Origin: Serpentinimonas maccroryi
GTDB lineage: Bacteria > Pseudomonadota > Gammaproteobacteria > Burkholderiales > Burkholderiaceae_C
Reading direction: 5' to 3'
NCBI RefSeq assembly: GCF_000828915.1
Contig: NZ_AP014569.1
Span: forward strand, 1,488,001-1,552,000
Length of the DNA stretch: 64,000 nt
Both the position numbers and the translations under genes were made by a program. The number at the start of each line of letters is the position of its first letter. Position 1 is the stretch's first letter. The notes under the pieces are model-generated. The model was given only the letters and a program-made list of their open reading frames with translations. It did no database searches and was not told where the DNA came from. Below, one piece after another: positions 9,075-18,425 of the stretch.

Positions 9075-10095
9075 GGGGATCGACCCAGACGTAACACAGA
9101 TCGCTGATCAGGCGCGTGACCAGCGCGATCAGGGCAAACAGATACAGCGTGCCCATAACCACGGGGAAGTCGCGCCGGATCACGCTCTCAAAGCCCAGCA
9201 GCCCCAGCCCTTCGAGCGAAAACAGGGTTTCGATCAGCAGCGCGCTGGCAAAAAAGGCACCGACAAAGGCCGCCGGGAAGGCGGTGACGATGGGGATCAG
9301 GGCGTTGCGAAACACGTGCTTGTACAGCACCCGGCGCTCGCTCAGGCCCTTGGCGCGCGCAGTCAGCACGTATTGCTTGCGTATTTCTTCGAGCAGCGCG
9401 TTTTTGGTCAGCATGGTGGTGATGGCAAAGGCACCCACCACGCTGGCCGTGACCGGCAGCGTGATGTGCCACAGGTAGTCCACGATCTGCGCCCCCAAGC
9501 TGAGCTCGTGCCAGTTGCTCGAGACCAGCCCGCGCAGCGGAAACCACTGCAACTGGCCGCCAAAAATCACCAGCAGCGCCACGCCGAGCACGAAGCCGGG
9601 GATGGCAAAACCCACCAGCACAATGACGCTGGTGGCGGTGTCGAAGCGGCTGCCGGCGCGCACCGCTTTGGCGATGCCCAGCGGGATCGAGACCGCGTAG
9701 CTGATGAGGAAGGTCCAGAGCCCGAGGCTGATCGAAACCGGCAGGCGCTCGACGATCAGCTCCCAGACCGAGCGGTGGTGAAAAAAGCTCTGCCCGAGGT
9801 CGAAGCGCAAAAACTGCCCCACCATCTGCAAAAAGCGCTCGTGCGCGGGCAGATCGAAGCCGTAGAGCTGCCGGATCTGCTCGATCTGGGCCGCATCCAG
9901 CCCTTGGCGGCCGTGGATGCCGGCTGCCGCCCCGGCCGCCACGCCCTCGCCCCCGACATCGCGCCCCTGCAACTGCGCCACCATCTGCTCCACCGGCCCG
10001 CCGGGGACGAACTGGATGACGATGAAGGTGAGCAGCAAAATCCCGAACAGGGTCGGGATCATGAGCAGCAGGCGCTTGAGGACGTAGCTCCACAT
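9058..10095 (-). CDS. yejB: Peptide ABC transporter permease YejB
   Basis: 345-residue DppB/OppB-type permease. It starts with the standard MWSYVLKRLLLMIPTLFGILLLTF helix, followed by a periplasmic loop (VPGGPVEQMV onward, about 30-85) and five further helices. The EAA loop reads TARAKGLSERRVLYKHVFRNALIP. It forms the translocation pore with YejE. One base separates its start from the yejA stop, and it overlaps yejE by 17 bases, so the four genes form a tight operon. Family and subfamily are secure. Confidence 0.94.
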   Translation of the reverse strand: MWSYVLKRLLLMIPTLFGILLLTFIVIQFVPGGPVEQMVAQLQGRDVGGEGVAAGAAAGIHGRQGLDAAQIEQIRQLYGFDLPAHERFLQMVGQFLRFDLGQSFFHHRSVWELIVERLPVSISLGLWTFLISYAVSIPLGIAKAVRAGSRFDTATSVIVLVGFAIPGFVLGVALLVIFGGQLQWFPLRGLVSSNWHELSLGAQIVDYLWHITLPVTASVVGAFAITTMLTKNALLEEIRKQYVLTARAKGLSERRVLYKHVFRNALIPIVTAFPAAFVGAFFASALLIETLFSLEGLGLLGFESVIRRDFPVVMGTLYLFALIALVTRLISDLCYVWVDPRVRFD

Positions 10096-10096
10096 G

Positions 10097-12088
10097 TCAA
10101 CGTCCTCCCGCAGCGCGTGCGGCGCTGGCGGCTTGACGTTGCTGCAACTCGGCCCGGTTGGCCGCGCTGGCCCACCAAGTGGCCAGCACCCAGCCCTCGG
10201 GCTGGAAGTAGCGCGGCAGCACGGCCGGCTGCTCGAAGCGCCCGGCGCGGTAGGCGATGCGGTGCACGCTGCCGTACCAGTGCGGGATCATCAGGTGTTG
10301 GTGGCGCAGCACGCGGTCGAGCGCGCGCAAGGACGCGACCAGCTCGGGCCGGGTGCGCGCAGCCACGGCGCGCTCGAGCAGCGCATCGACGGCCGGGTCG
10401 CGCAGCCCGATCAGGTTGCTCGAACCCGGGGTGGTGGCGGCGGCCGAGCCGAAGCGGTCCAGCAGCTCGGCCCCCGGGGCTTGGCTGCCGAGCCAGCGCA
10501 CGCTGGTGAGGTCGAAGTCGAAGGCGTCGAGGCGGCGTTGCAGCAGCGCAAAGTCCACCACGCGGTAGCGGGCTTCGATGCCGAGGCGGCGCAGGTTGTT
10601 TTGCAGCGGCGTCACCACCCGGCCCATGCCACCGCCGCTGTCGAGGAACTCGATCACCATCGGCTCGCCTTGGGCGTTGCGCAGCGCACCGTCGCGGTAG
10701 CGCCAGCCGGCGGCGGCGAGCAGGTCGCGCGCACGGCGCAGGTGGTCGCGCAGGGTCTGGCCAGAATCGAGCTCGAGCCGCGTCACCGGCGGCAGCGGCA
10801 CCGGCTGGGTGAACACGGCTGCGGGCAGTTGTGCGCGCAAGGGTTCGAGCAGTGCCAGTTCGTCGGCGCCGGGCAGACCCCTAGCCTCGAAGTCGCTGGC
10901 AGTAAAAAAGCCGCGCATGCGCTCGAAGGAATTGAAGAACAGCTGCCGGTTCATCCATTCAAAGTCCAGCGCCAGCGCAATCGCTTCGCGCACGCGCGCA
11001 TCTTGAAGGTGCGGACGCCGGGTGTTGAACAAAAAGCCCTGAAAATCGCCGGCGTTGTGGTGCGCCACTTCACGCTTGATGAGCTCACCGCGGTCAAAGG
11101 GGCGCCCGATCAGGGTGCGCGCCCATTCGCGCGAGATGAAGGACTGCATGTAGTCGAACTCGCCGGCCTTGAAGGCCTGCACCTGCGCCGTGGGGTCGCG
11201 AAAGATGGTGTAGGTGATGCGCTCGAAGTTGAACATGCCGCGGCGCACGTTCAGGTCGGCGGCCCACCAGTGGGGGTCGCGCACGAAGGTGATGTCGCGG
11301 CCAAAATTGACCGGCCCGATGCGGTAGGGACCCGAGGCGATCGGGTGCTGCAAGACGACTTGGTCAAAGGGCAGGCGCTGGCCGTTTTCCAGCCCCCACT
11401 GGCGGCTGAACACCGGCATGGAGCCGGCGATGAGTGGCAGCTCCGGGTTGGGGCGCGCAAAATCAAAGCGCAGCAGGCGCTCGCCCAGCACCTGCACACC
11501 GGTGATCTCGCTAAAAAAACTGCGCAACTGCGGTGCCGCGTGGACGCCGGTGAGGGTTTCGAACGAGTGCTGCACGTCGGCCGCCAGCACCGGCTCGCCG
11601 TTGTGAAAGCGCGCGCGCGGGTGCAGCCTGAAGGTGGCCGAGCGGCCGTCGGCGGCCACCTGCACCGATTCGGCCAGCAGCCCGTAGGCGCTGTTGGGCT
11701 CGTCGAGGTGGGGAGTGAGCAGCGACTCGAACATCAGCAACCACATGCCCGGCGGCGCCGTGCCCTTGAGCGTGAACGGGTTGAACTTGTCGAAGGTGCT
11801 GATGCGCGTGGGCGAAACCAGAGTGATCGAGCCGCCGCGCGGGGCTTGCGGATTGACGTGGGCAAAGTGGGCAAAACCGGGCGGCAACGCGAGGTCGCCG
11901 AACTGGGCGTAGCCGTGCGCGGGTGCCCCGGCCCGGGCTTGGTTGGCTGCCGCAGCGGCCAGCAGCAAAAACAGCACGAGAAGCGCCAGCAGCAGATGCG
12001 TGAGCGCGCGCAGTGCTGGCGCGACGGCAGCTGGCCGCAGCGGGCTGGGCCCGCAAAAACACTGCCATCTGAAACACGGGTTCTGCAT
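10097..12088 (-). CDS. yejA: Periplasmic solute-binding protein (family 5) of the yej peptide transporter
   Basis: 663 residues, the extracellular solute-binding protein family 5 component. A long N-region is followed by a hydrophobic export helix (about 31-50: LLLALLVLFLLLAAAAANQA), then the YejA-type opening GYAQFGDLALPPGFAHFAHVNPQAPRGGS. It should capture peptides in the periplasm and hand them to YejBE. The ATG at 12088 (MQNPCF) is preferred over the upstream GTG-like starts because fabI begins only 37 bases away on the other strand. First gene of yejABEF, divergent from fabI. Confidence 0.92.
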   Translation of the reverse strand: MQNPCFRWQCFCGPSPLRPAAVAPALRALTHLLLALLVLFLLLAAAAANQARAGAPAHGYAQFGDLALPPGFAHFAHVNPQAPRGGSITLVSPTRISTFDKFNPFTLKGTAPPGMWLLMFESLLTPHLDEPNSAYGLLAESVQVAADGRSATFRLHPRARFHNGEPVLAADVQHSFETLTGVHAAPQLRSFFSEITGVQVLGERLLRFDFARPNPELPLIAGSMPVFSRQWGLENGQRLPFDQVVLQHPIASGPYRIGPVNFGRDITFVRDPHWWAADLNVRRGMFNFERITYTIFRDPTAQVQAFKAGEFDYMQSFISREWARTLIGRPFDRGELIKREVAHHNAGDFQGFLFNTRRPHLQDARVREAIALALDFEWMNRQLFFNSFERMRGFFTASDFEARGLPGADELALLEPLRAQLPAAVFTQPVPLPPVTRLELDSGQTLRDHLRRARDLLAAAGWRYRDGALRNAQGEPMVIEFLDSGGGMGRVVTPLQNNLRRLGIEARYRVVDFALLQRRLDAFDFDLTSVRWLGSQAPGAELLDRFGSAAATTPGSSNLIGLRDPAVDALLERAVAARTRPELVASLRALDRVLRHQHLMIPHWYGSVHRIAYRAGRFEQPAVLPRYFQPEGWVLATWWASAANRAELQQRQAASAARAAGGR

Positions 12089-12090
12089 GC

Positions 12091-12117
12091 GACAATTCTG
12101 CCTCACATTTTCTGGAG
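12091..12117 (+). promoter_or_regulatory. Possible fabI -10 element and ribosome-binding site
   Basis: In the 37-base gap between yejA and fabI the hexamer GACAAT (12091-12096) resembles a sigma-70 -10 box. GGAG (12114-12117) sits 8 bases before the fabI ATG and fixes that start. No good -35 hexamer is visible, so the promoter part is tentative. Confidence 0.35.
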
Positions 12118-12125
12118 CATGAGGC

Positions 12126-12971
12126 ATGGGTTTTCTGGTCGGTAAAAAGTTCTTGATCACCGGTTTGCTGTCGAACCGCTCGATCGCCTACGGCATTGCC
12201 CGGGCTTGCCACGCGCAGGGGGCCGAGTTGGCGTTCAGCTACGTGGGCGAGCGCTTCCGCGATCGGATCACCGACTTTGCTGCCGAGTTCAACTCCAGCC
12301 TGGTGTTCGACTGCGACGTGGCCGACGACGCCCAGATCGAGCGCTTGTTCCTCGATTTGTCGGCGCACTGGCCGCGCTTTGATGGCTTTGTGCACAGCAT
12401 CGGCTTTGCCCCGCGCGAGGCCATCGCCGGCAATCTGCTCGACGGCCTGAGCCGCGAGGCCTTTCGCATCGCGCACGACATCAGCGCCTACAGCTTCCCA
12501 GCGCTGGCCAAAGCCGCCCTGCCCTACCTGAACGACCGCTCGGCCCTGCTGACCTTAAGCTACCTCGGCGCGCTGCGCACGGTACCGCACTACAACACCA
12601 TGGGCTTGGCCAAGGCCAGCCTGGAAGCGAGCGTGCGCTACCTGGCCGAGGCCGTGGGGCGGCTCGACGACGGGCGCAGCATCCGCGTCAACGGCGTGAG
12701 CGCCGGCCCGATCCGCACCTTGGCCGCCAGCGGCATCAAAGACTTTAGCAAGCTGCTGGGCATGGTCGCCGACGCCGCGCCGCTGCGGCGCAACGTCACC
12801 ATCGACGACGTGGGCAACGTCGTCGCGTTTTTGCTCAGCGACCTGGCCGCCGGCGTCACCGCCGAGATCACCTACGTGGACTGCGGCTTCAGCCAGACCG
12901 CCGGCATCAGCCGCGACAGCGAGCGCGTCAACGGCGGCAACAACGGCAACGGCAGCAACGCGGCGGGCTGA
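12126..12971 (+). CDS. fabI: Enoyl-[acyl-carrier-protein] reductase (NADH) FabI
   Basis: 281-residue short-chain-dehydrogenase-type enoyl-ACP reductase, catalysing the last reduction of each fatty-acid elongation cycle. The NAD-binding start GLLSNRSIAYGIA (13-25) is the FabI form of the Rossmann loop. The catalytic Tyr146, Tyr156 and Lys163 (SYLGA, YNTMGLAK) fall at the same numbers as in E. coli FabI. GGAG 8 bases upstream supports the ATG. A Gly/Asn-rich tail (NGGNNGNGSN) extends past the usual C-terminus. It stands alone on the plus strand between the yej operon and the metal-efflux operon. Confidence 0.96.
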   Translation: MGFLVGKKFLITGLLSNRSIAYGIARACHAQGAELAFSYVGERFRDRITDFAAEFNSSLVFDCDVADDAQIERLFLDLSAHWPRFDGFVHSIGFAPREAIAGNLLDGLSREAFRIAHDISAYSFPALAKAALPYLNDRSALLTLSYLGALRTVPHYNTMGLAKASLEASVRYLAEAVGRLDDGRSIRVNGVSAGPIRTLAASGIKDFSKLLGMVADAAPLRRNVTIDDVGNVVAFLLSDLAAGVTAEITYVDCGFSQTAGISRDSERVNGGNNGNGSNAAG

Positions 12972-12977
12972 TGGGCT

Positions 12978-13349
12978 TTAGGGCAACACAAAACGCACCG
13001 TGATCGCCGGCTGATTGGGCCGGTTGATGGTTGCCACGGCGCGCGCGCCGGCTGCCAGTTGCAGATTGGCTTGCAGCATGTTGGGGCCGGCTGGGCTCAG
13101 GGGGGCTTGGGTGCGCGTGGCGCCTTGCAGCACGGTGAGCTGGCCCGTCATCTGGGCCACGTTGAAGGGCTTGCCGTGGTCATCGACAAAAATCTGCGCC
13201 TGCGCGCCGCGCCCGACGAGCTCAAAGCCCAGATCGGCCGCCACCTGCACCACACCGCCGTGCTGCGGCTTGGGCGCGCCGTGGGCGTGGGCGTTGAAAC
13301 CGATCATCGACAGGCCCAGCAGGGCCGCGATTGCGTAGCGTTTTTGCAT
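12978..13349 (-). CDS. Small His-containing periplasmic protein of the metal-efflux operon
   Basis: 123 residues with a signal peptide (MQKRYAIAALLGLSMIGFNAHA, likely cleaved after AHA). The predicted mature N-terminus is HGAPKPQHGGVVQV, a His-rich stretch suited to metal binding, followed by a beta-rich domain. Proteins like this are common beside CzcA/CusA-type pumps and are usually annotated hypothetical; a periplasmic metal-binding accessory role is inference. GGAG upstream selects the ATG at 13349 over the TTG four codons earlier. It is the last gene of the operon, 78 bases after the pump gene, and ends 6 bases from the fabI stop. Confidence 0.75.
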   Translation of the reverse strand: MQKRYAIAALLGLSMIGFNAHAHGAPKPQHGGVVQVAADLGFELVGRGAQAQIFVDDHGKPFNVAQMTGQLTVLQGATRTQAPLSPAGPNMLQANLQLAAGARAVATINRPNQPAITVRFVLP

Positions 13350-13427
13350 TTCATTCTCCAAAAAAAGTGGGGGGGATTTGGCCGCATTGGGCGCCGACTC
13401 ACGTCGCGATTGTGAATCAGCGCAGGC

Positions 13428-16400
13428 TCAATACGACTCCTGCACCGCCGCATCGGCGCGGCTGGTGTCGGTTTCGTTGACCAAGCGCTCGGTGGCTGCG
13501 CGCCCGTAGCGCAGATAGAGCACCGGCGTCAGCAGGGTGTCGAGCAGGGTTGAGCTCACCAGCCCGCCAAAGATCACCACCGCCACCGGGTGCAAAATCT
13601 CCTTGCCCGGCGCATCGGCCGCCAGCAGCAAGGGCGTGAGGGCAAAGGCTGCCACCAGCGCCGTCATCAGCACCGGCGTGAGGCGCTCGAGCGAGCCGCG
13701 CACCACCATCTCGGGCCCGAAGCGTTCGCCCTCGAACTTGCACAGGTTGATGTAGTGGCTGATCTTGAGCACGCCGTTGCGGCTGGCAATGCCGGCCAGG
13801 GTGATGAAGCCCACCATCGAAGCCACCGAGAGCGACACGCCCGCGATCCACATCGCCAGCACCGAACCGATCAGGGCCAGCGGGATGTTGAGCATGATGA
13901 TGCCGGTGAGCAGCGCCGATTTGTAGCGCGAATACAGCACCATGAAAATCAGCAGCAGCGACAACAGCGACAAGCCGGCGATCAGCCGCGTGGCCTGCTC
14001 TTGCGCCTGGAACTGGCCTTCGAGCGTGATGAAGGCCCCCGGCGGCAGCGCGCTGCCCGCGATCACGCCGCGCACGTCGGCGATGATGTGCGCCATGTCG
14101 GAGCCGTCGGTGTTGGCATAGACCACGATGCGCCGGCGGCCGTTCTCGCGCCCGATCTGGTTCGGGCCGTCGCTCACCTCCACCGTGGCAAAGGCCGACA
14201 CCGGCACGCTGCCCGAGGGTGTGTCGATCAGCAGGCGCTCGAGGTCTTGCGGGCTGCGCGCGCCGTCGGGCAGGCGCAGCACCAGCTCGAAACGCCGCGG
14301 CCCATCGACGATCACCGCCCCGTGCGCGCCGTCGGTGAGCGCTTGCAGCACGCGCACCGCCTCGCCCGGCGACAGACCGGTCTGCGCAAGCCGCTGGTGG
14401 TCGATGCGCAGCGTGATCTGCGGGATCAGCACCTGTTTTTCGACGCTCAAATCCACCAGCCCCGGCACCGCCTCCAGCTCCTGGCGCAGTTGCGCCGCCA
14501 GGCCGCGCAGGGTGTCGGTGTCGTCGCCAAAGACCTTGATCGCGATCTGCGCCCGCACCCCGGCCAGCAAGTGGTCGAGCCGGTGCGAGATCGGCTGCCC
14601 CACCGCCACCTGCACCGGCAGCAGCGCCAAGCGCTCGCGGATGTCGGCCATCACGGCCTCGCGGTCGCGCGCGCTGGGGGCCAGCCCGACGTCGATCTCG
14701 GCCGCGTGCACCCCTTCGGCGTGCTCGTCGAGCTCGGCGCGGCCGGTGCGCCGCCCCACGTGCGTGACTTCGGGCACCTGCAAGATCAGGGTCTCGGCCA
14801 GCGCACCGATGCGGTTCGATTCCTCGAGCGAGGTGCCGGGCTGCATCAGCATCCCCAACGTCAGCGAGCCCTCGTTGAAGGCCGGCAGAAAAGCGCGCGG
14901 AAAAAACGGCACGCTCGCCGCCGCCAGCGCCACCGCCACCACGGCCGCCCCCAGCAGCAGGCGCGTGCGCCCGAAAGACCAGCGCAGCAGGCGCTCGTCC
15001 CAGCGCTTGAGGCGCACCACCAGCGGGCTGTCGCCGTGCGTCAGGCGCTTCATGCGCGGCAGCAGGTAGTAGCACAGCACCGGCGTGACGGTCATGGCCA
15101 CCGCCATCGACGCCAGAATCGAGACGATGTACGCCACCCCCAGCGGCGCAAACAGCCGCCCTTCGATGCCCGGCAGCGCAAACAGCGGCACGAACACCAG
15201 CACCACGATCAGCGTGGCATAGACGATGCCGGTGCGCACCTCGATGCTGGCCTGGCGCACGACCTCGATCACCGGCTGCGGCTGCGCCCGCAGGCGGTTT
15301 TGCTTCAGGCGGCGCAAGGTGTTTTCCACATCCACCACCGCGTCATCGACCAGCTCGCCGATGGCGATGGCGATGCCGCCCAGCGTCATGACGTTGATGG
15401 TCTGCCCCAGCCAGTGAAACACCAGCGCCGTGGCCGCCAGCGACAGCGGAATGGCGGTGAGCGAGATCAGCGTCGTGCGCGCCGAGAGCAAGAAGGCAAA
15501 GAGCACGATCGCCACCATGATGGCGCCGTCGCGCAGCGCCTCGGCCACGTTGCCGGTGGCCGCCTGGATGAAATCGGCCTGCCTGAACAGCACCTGCGGC
15601 TCGGCCAGCCCGGCGGGGCGCCCGGCCTTGAGCTCGTGCAGCGCGGCCTCGATCTGCTCGTTCAGGCGCAGCGTGTCGGCCCCGGGCTGCTTTTGGATGC
15701 TCAACACCACCGCCGGGGCACCGTTGAAGCCAGCGTCGCCGCGCTTCATGCCGGCGGCAAAGCGCACGTTGGCCACTTGCTGCAGCAGGATCGGGCGCCC
15801 CTCGCGCCAAGCCACCGCCAAGCCTTGCAGATCTTCGATGCGGCTGGTGCGCCCGATGTGGCGGATCATGTACTCGCGGCTGTTGCGGTCGATGAAACCG
15901 CCACCGGCGTTGCTGGCAAAGCCGGCCAGCGCGGCCTCGATCTGCGTCAGCGTGACGCCAAACTGCGCCATGCGCTGCGGGTCGGGCTCGACGCGCAACT
16001 GGCGCACCTCGCCGCCGATGGGGATCACCTGCGACACGCCGGCAATCGACAGCAAACGCGGGCGCAGCACGTAGTCCGCGTATTCGCGCGCCTCCATGGC
16101 CGCCAGCGCGGCGGCATCGGCGCTGCCTGCGGCCTGCGCTTGCAGGGGCAGCGCCAGCAGCATCACCTCGCCCATGATCGACGACACCGGCCCCATGGTC
16201 GGGCTGATCTCGGGCGGCAGTTGCGCGCGCACCAACGACAGCCGCTCGGCCACTTGCTGGCGGTTGCGAAACACATCGGTGCCCCAGTCGAACTCGGCAT
16301 AGACGATCGACAGACCGATGCCCGATACCGATCGCACCCGCGTCACGCCGGGCATGCCGTTGAGCGCGGTTTCGATCGGCACCGTGATCAGTTGCTCGAC

Positions 16401-16580
16401 CTCCTCCGGCGCCATGCCGCCGGCTTCGGTGAGCACCGTGACCTGCGGCTTGTTCAGGTCAGGGAACACATCGACCGGCATGCGCCAGGCGGTGAGGGCC
16501 CCATAGACCAGCAAAATGGCTGCAAAAACCAGCACAAACAGCCGGTTGTTCAGGCTGTGGCGTACGATCCAATTGAACAT
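13428..16580 (-). CDS. Heavy-metal efflux RND transporter, CzcA/CusA family inner-membrane pump
   Basis: 1050 residues, the standard length for HME-RND pumps: [10 protein letters not shown] opening, membrane helix 1 at about 14-32, a large periplasmic porter domain, helices 2-6 from about 340, a second periplasmic domain, and helices 7-12 at the C-terminus. It would export metal cations by proton antiport through a tripartite channel. The TM4 proton-relay region reads [15 protein letters not shown] (406-420), unlike DFG...DGAVV..EN of CzcA or AIGAMVDAAIVMIEN of CusA, so the metal is uncertain. The ATG at 16580 gives the family-typical N-terminus. It follows the adaptor gene by 19 bases. Confidence 0.93.
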   Translation of the reverse strand: MFNWIVRHSLNNRLFVLVFAAILLVYGALTAWRMPVDVFPDLNKPQVTVLTEAGGMAPEEVEQLITVPIETALNGMPGVTRVRSVSGIGLSIVYAEFDWGTDVFRNRQQVAERLSLVRAQLPPEISPTMGPVSSIMGEVMLLALPLQAQAAGSADAAALAAMEAREYADYVLRPRLLSIAGVSQVIPIGGEVRQLRVEPDPQRMAQFGVTLTQIEAALAGFASNAGGGFIDRNSREYMIRHIGRTSRIEDLQGLAVAWREGRPILLQQVANVRFAAGMKRGDAGFNGAPAVVLSIQKQPGADTLRLNEQIEAALHELKAGRPAGLAEPQVLFRQADFIQAATGNVAEALRDGAIMVAIVLFAFLLSARTTLISLTAIPLSLAATALVFHWLGQTINVMTLGGIAIAIGELVDDAVVDVENTLRRLKQNRLRAQPQPVIEVVRQASIEVRTGIVYATLIVVLVFVPLFALPGIEGRLFAPLGVAYIVSILASMAVAMTVTPVLCYYLLPRMKRLTHGDSPLVVRLKRWDERLLRWSFGRTRLLLGAAVVAVALAAASVPFFPRAFLPAFNEGSLTLGMLMQPGTSLEESNRIGALAETLILQVPEVTHVGRRTGRAELDEHAEGVHAAEIDVGLAPSARDREAVMADIRERLALLPVQVAVGQPISHRLDHLLAGVRAQIAIKVFGDDTDTLRGLAAQLRQELEAVPGLVDLSVEKQVLIPQITLRIDHQRLAQTGLSPGEAVRVLQALTDGAHGAVIVDGPRRFELVLRLPDGARSPQDLERLLIDTPSGSVPVSAFATVEVSDGPNQIGRENGRRRIVVYANTDGSDMAHIIADVRGVIAGSALPPGAFITLEGQFQAQEQATRLIAGLSLLSLLLIFMVLYSRYKSALLTGIIMLNIPLALIGSVLAMWIAGVSLSVASMVGFITLAGIASRNGVLKISHYINLCKFEGERFGPEMVVRGSLERLTPVLMTALVAAFALTPLLLAADAPGKEILHPVAVVIFGGLVSSTLLDTLLTPVLYLRYGRAATERLVNETDTSRADAAVQESY

Positions 16581-16599
16581 GACAGTCCTTTGCGCGGCG

Positions 16600-17784
16600 T
16601 CAGCGAATTTGCGCAAGCAGGGCCGCGCCACGCACCACCACCCGGTTGTCGGCACCCAGCCCGGCGTGCACCACCACGGTGCTGGCGTCGAGCGCTCGGA
16701 ACTGCACCGGCTGCGGGATGTAGCGCTCGGCGCCCGACTTGATCCACAGCACCGGCTGGTTGGCCGGGTTGCGCACGATCGCCTCGGCCGGCAGCACAAA
16801 GCCCTGCAGGGTGTCGGTGCGCTGCACGATCACGGTCACCGGCTGGCCCAGCGCCAGCGGCAGTTGCGCGGTGGCTGTTGCGTTGCCGGCGCTGGGTGGG
16901 CTCTGGCGGGCGCGAAACAGCAGCGGCAGCAGGCCGTCGCGCAGCGCGGCACCACTGCCCAGCGGCTCGAGGCGCACGCCGGGCATGCCGGCCAGCGTGG
17001 CGGCGGCGATGCGCTGACCCAGCGCGACATCGGCCGTGCTGGCCTCAACCAGCAAGCGCGCCGGATCGACGATCTCAAACAGCACCTCGCGGCCCTCCAC
17101 CACTTGGCCGGCCAGCACCTCGGCGCGCGCGATCACGCCGCCCACGGGGGCGCGCAGCGCCACGCGCGCACGCTGCCCGGCGCTCAGCGCCTGCTGGCGC
17201 GCCTGCAGGCTGTACACCTCGGCCTGCGCGGCTTCGATCTCGCGCCGCGGCACCGAACCTTCTAGGCTGCTCAGGCGCTGCCAGCGCTGCTCGGCCACGG
17301 TTTGCGCCGCGCGCAGTTCGGCCAGTTGCGCCTGCAGGCTGGCGCCCGCCAGCGGATCGGGCAGATGGCGCACATAGGCCAGCACCTCGCCGGCGCGCAC
17401 GCGCTGCCCCGGGAGCGCAAAACCGCGCGGCCCGGCTTCGATCTGCCCGGTCAGCGGGCTTTGCACGCGCGCACCGGCGTTGGGGTCTTGCACCACCCGG
17501 CCCGGCAGCTCGGTGGTCTGCGGCACTTGCGCGGCTTGAGCCAGCACGGTGCGGAAGCCCATCAGGCGCTGCGAAGCCATGGGCACCTGCACGCTGCCGT
17601 CGGGCAGGCGCAGCAGGCCGTCGGCGCGCGCTGCCGCGCCCGGGGCGTCGAGGTGTTCACCGTCGGGGCCGTGTGCACCCGGAGCGGCCCAGGCGCTGCC
17701 CGCAGCAATGAAGGCCACAAAGCCCAAGGCCAGCGCCCACCGCAGCGCATTGTTGTGCATCCCAGCACGAAAAATAAAGTTCAT
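16600..17784 (-). CDS. Efflux RND periplasmic adaptor subunit (CusB/CzcB family)
   Basis: 394 residues. A signal peptide ends near AWA (31-33), then comes [15 protein letters not shown], which is identical to the predicted mature start of the next protein upstream in the operon. [20 protein letters not shown] follows, the usual entry into the adaptor core. The lipoyl/barrel-sandwich and helical hairpin regions cover about 85-235 ([21 protein letters not shown]; hairpin [22 protein letters not shown]), then beta-barrel and membrane-proximal domains. It bridges the pump and the TolC-like channel. The ATG overlaps the preceding stop as ATGA. Family is secure, metal not. Confidence 0.92.
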   Translation of the reverse strand: MNFIFRAGMHNNALRWALALGFVAFIAAGSAWAAPGAHGPDGEHLDAPGAAARADGLLRLPDGSVQVPMASQRLMGFRTVLAQAAQVPQTTELPGRVVQDPNAGARVQSPLTGQIEAGPRGFALPGQRVRAGEVLAYVRHLPDPLAGASLQAQLAELRAAQTVAEQRWQRLSSLEGSVPRREIEAAQAEVYSLQARQQALSAGQRARVALRAPVGGVIARAEVLAGQVVEGREVLFEIVDPARLLVEASTADVALGQRIAAATLAGMPGVRLEPLGSGAALRDGLLPLLFRARQSPPSAGNATATAQLPLALGQPVTVIVQRTDTLQGFVLPAEAIVRNPANQPVLWIKSGAERYIPQPVQFRALDASTVVVHAGLGADNRVVVRGAALLAQIR

Positions 17785-18425
17785 GATCCCAATCCTTTGC
17801 TCGCACGCACGGCCTTGCCGCGGCGCAAAAACCAAATCCCGCCACCCGCCAGCAGCAGCCCGCCACCCACCAGGGTCAGCGGCAGCGCCAGCTCTTGCAG
17901 CAAGCTGTGTTCGTGGCCGTGACCGCCGGCAGCCGCCGCCGCCACGCTCAGACTGCCCTCGAGCAAATCGGACTGCTGGCCGGCGATCACCGTCAGCACC
18001 AGCGCGTGCTGGCCCGGTTGGCGCAGCAGCGCCAGCAGCGCCGCGTCGCTCAACAGGTAGTCGCCCTGCTCGGGCCTGAAGGCCGCCGTGGCCTGCAGCG
18101 CCCCCGATTCCACGTGCAACTGCGCCTGCAGCACCGGCTCGCTGCTTTTGAAATGATTCAGGTACAGGCTCAGGCCCTCGGCCTGCAGGCGGCCGACGAC
18201 TTCAAACAATTCAGAAGCGGCCTCGAAGCGCGGCAGCGCAGCGGCCCCTGCCAGCGCAGCAGCAGGGGCGTCGAGGTGCTCGCCATCGGGTCCGTGGGCA
18301 CCGGGGGCGGCGTGGCTGCCCAGCGCCAGCGCGCACAGGGCTGCGGCCGCTAGGGTGTGTTTCAGGCTGTGTTTCAGGCTGAGCTTTAGGTGCAGGCGCA
18401 AGGAGTGTTTTGGGTTCGGTGTCAT
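17781..18425 (-). CDS. Periplasmic/membrane-anchored accessory protein of the metal-efflux operon, unknown function
   Basis: 214 residues. A basic N-region with repeated HSLK/HTLA units leads into a signal peptide ending SHA (37-39). The predicted mature start [15 protein letters not shown] is shared exactly with the adaptor encoded next. A beta-rich domain (about 65-165) follows, then HGHEHS and one C-terminal membrane helix (about 183-202) with a basic tail RRGKAVRASKG. Its placement between the channel and adaptor genes, with ATGA overlaps on both sides, suggests equal expression and a direct part in the efflux complex. Similar proteins are known only as hypothetical; a metal-binding or adaptor-partner role is inference. 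Confidence 0.7.
   Translation of the reverse strand: MTPNPKHSLRLHLKLSLKHSLKHTLAAAALCALALGSHAAPGAHGPDGEHLDAPAAALAGAAALPRFEAASELFEVVGRLQAEGLSLYLNHFKSSEPVLQAQLHVESGALQATAAFRPEQGDYLLSDAALLALLRQPGQHALVLTVIAGQQSDLLEGSLSVAAAAAGGHGHEHSLLQELALPLTLVGGGLLLAGGGIWFLRRGKAVRASKGLGS

Noticed and set aside
13590-16742. A 1050-codon open frame on the plus strand opposite the metal pump gene
   Set aside because: It is the antisense shadow of a GC-rich gene: rich in Arg, His and Gln, no domain, no ribosome-binding site, and the minus frame encodes an unmistakable RND pump.
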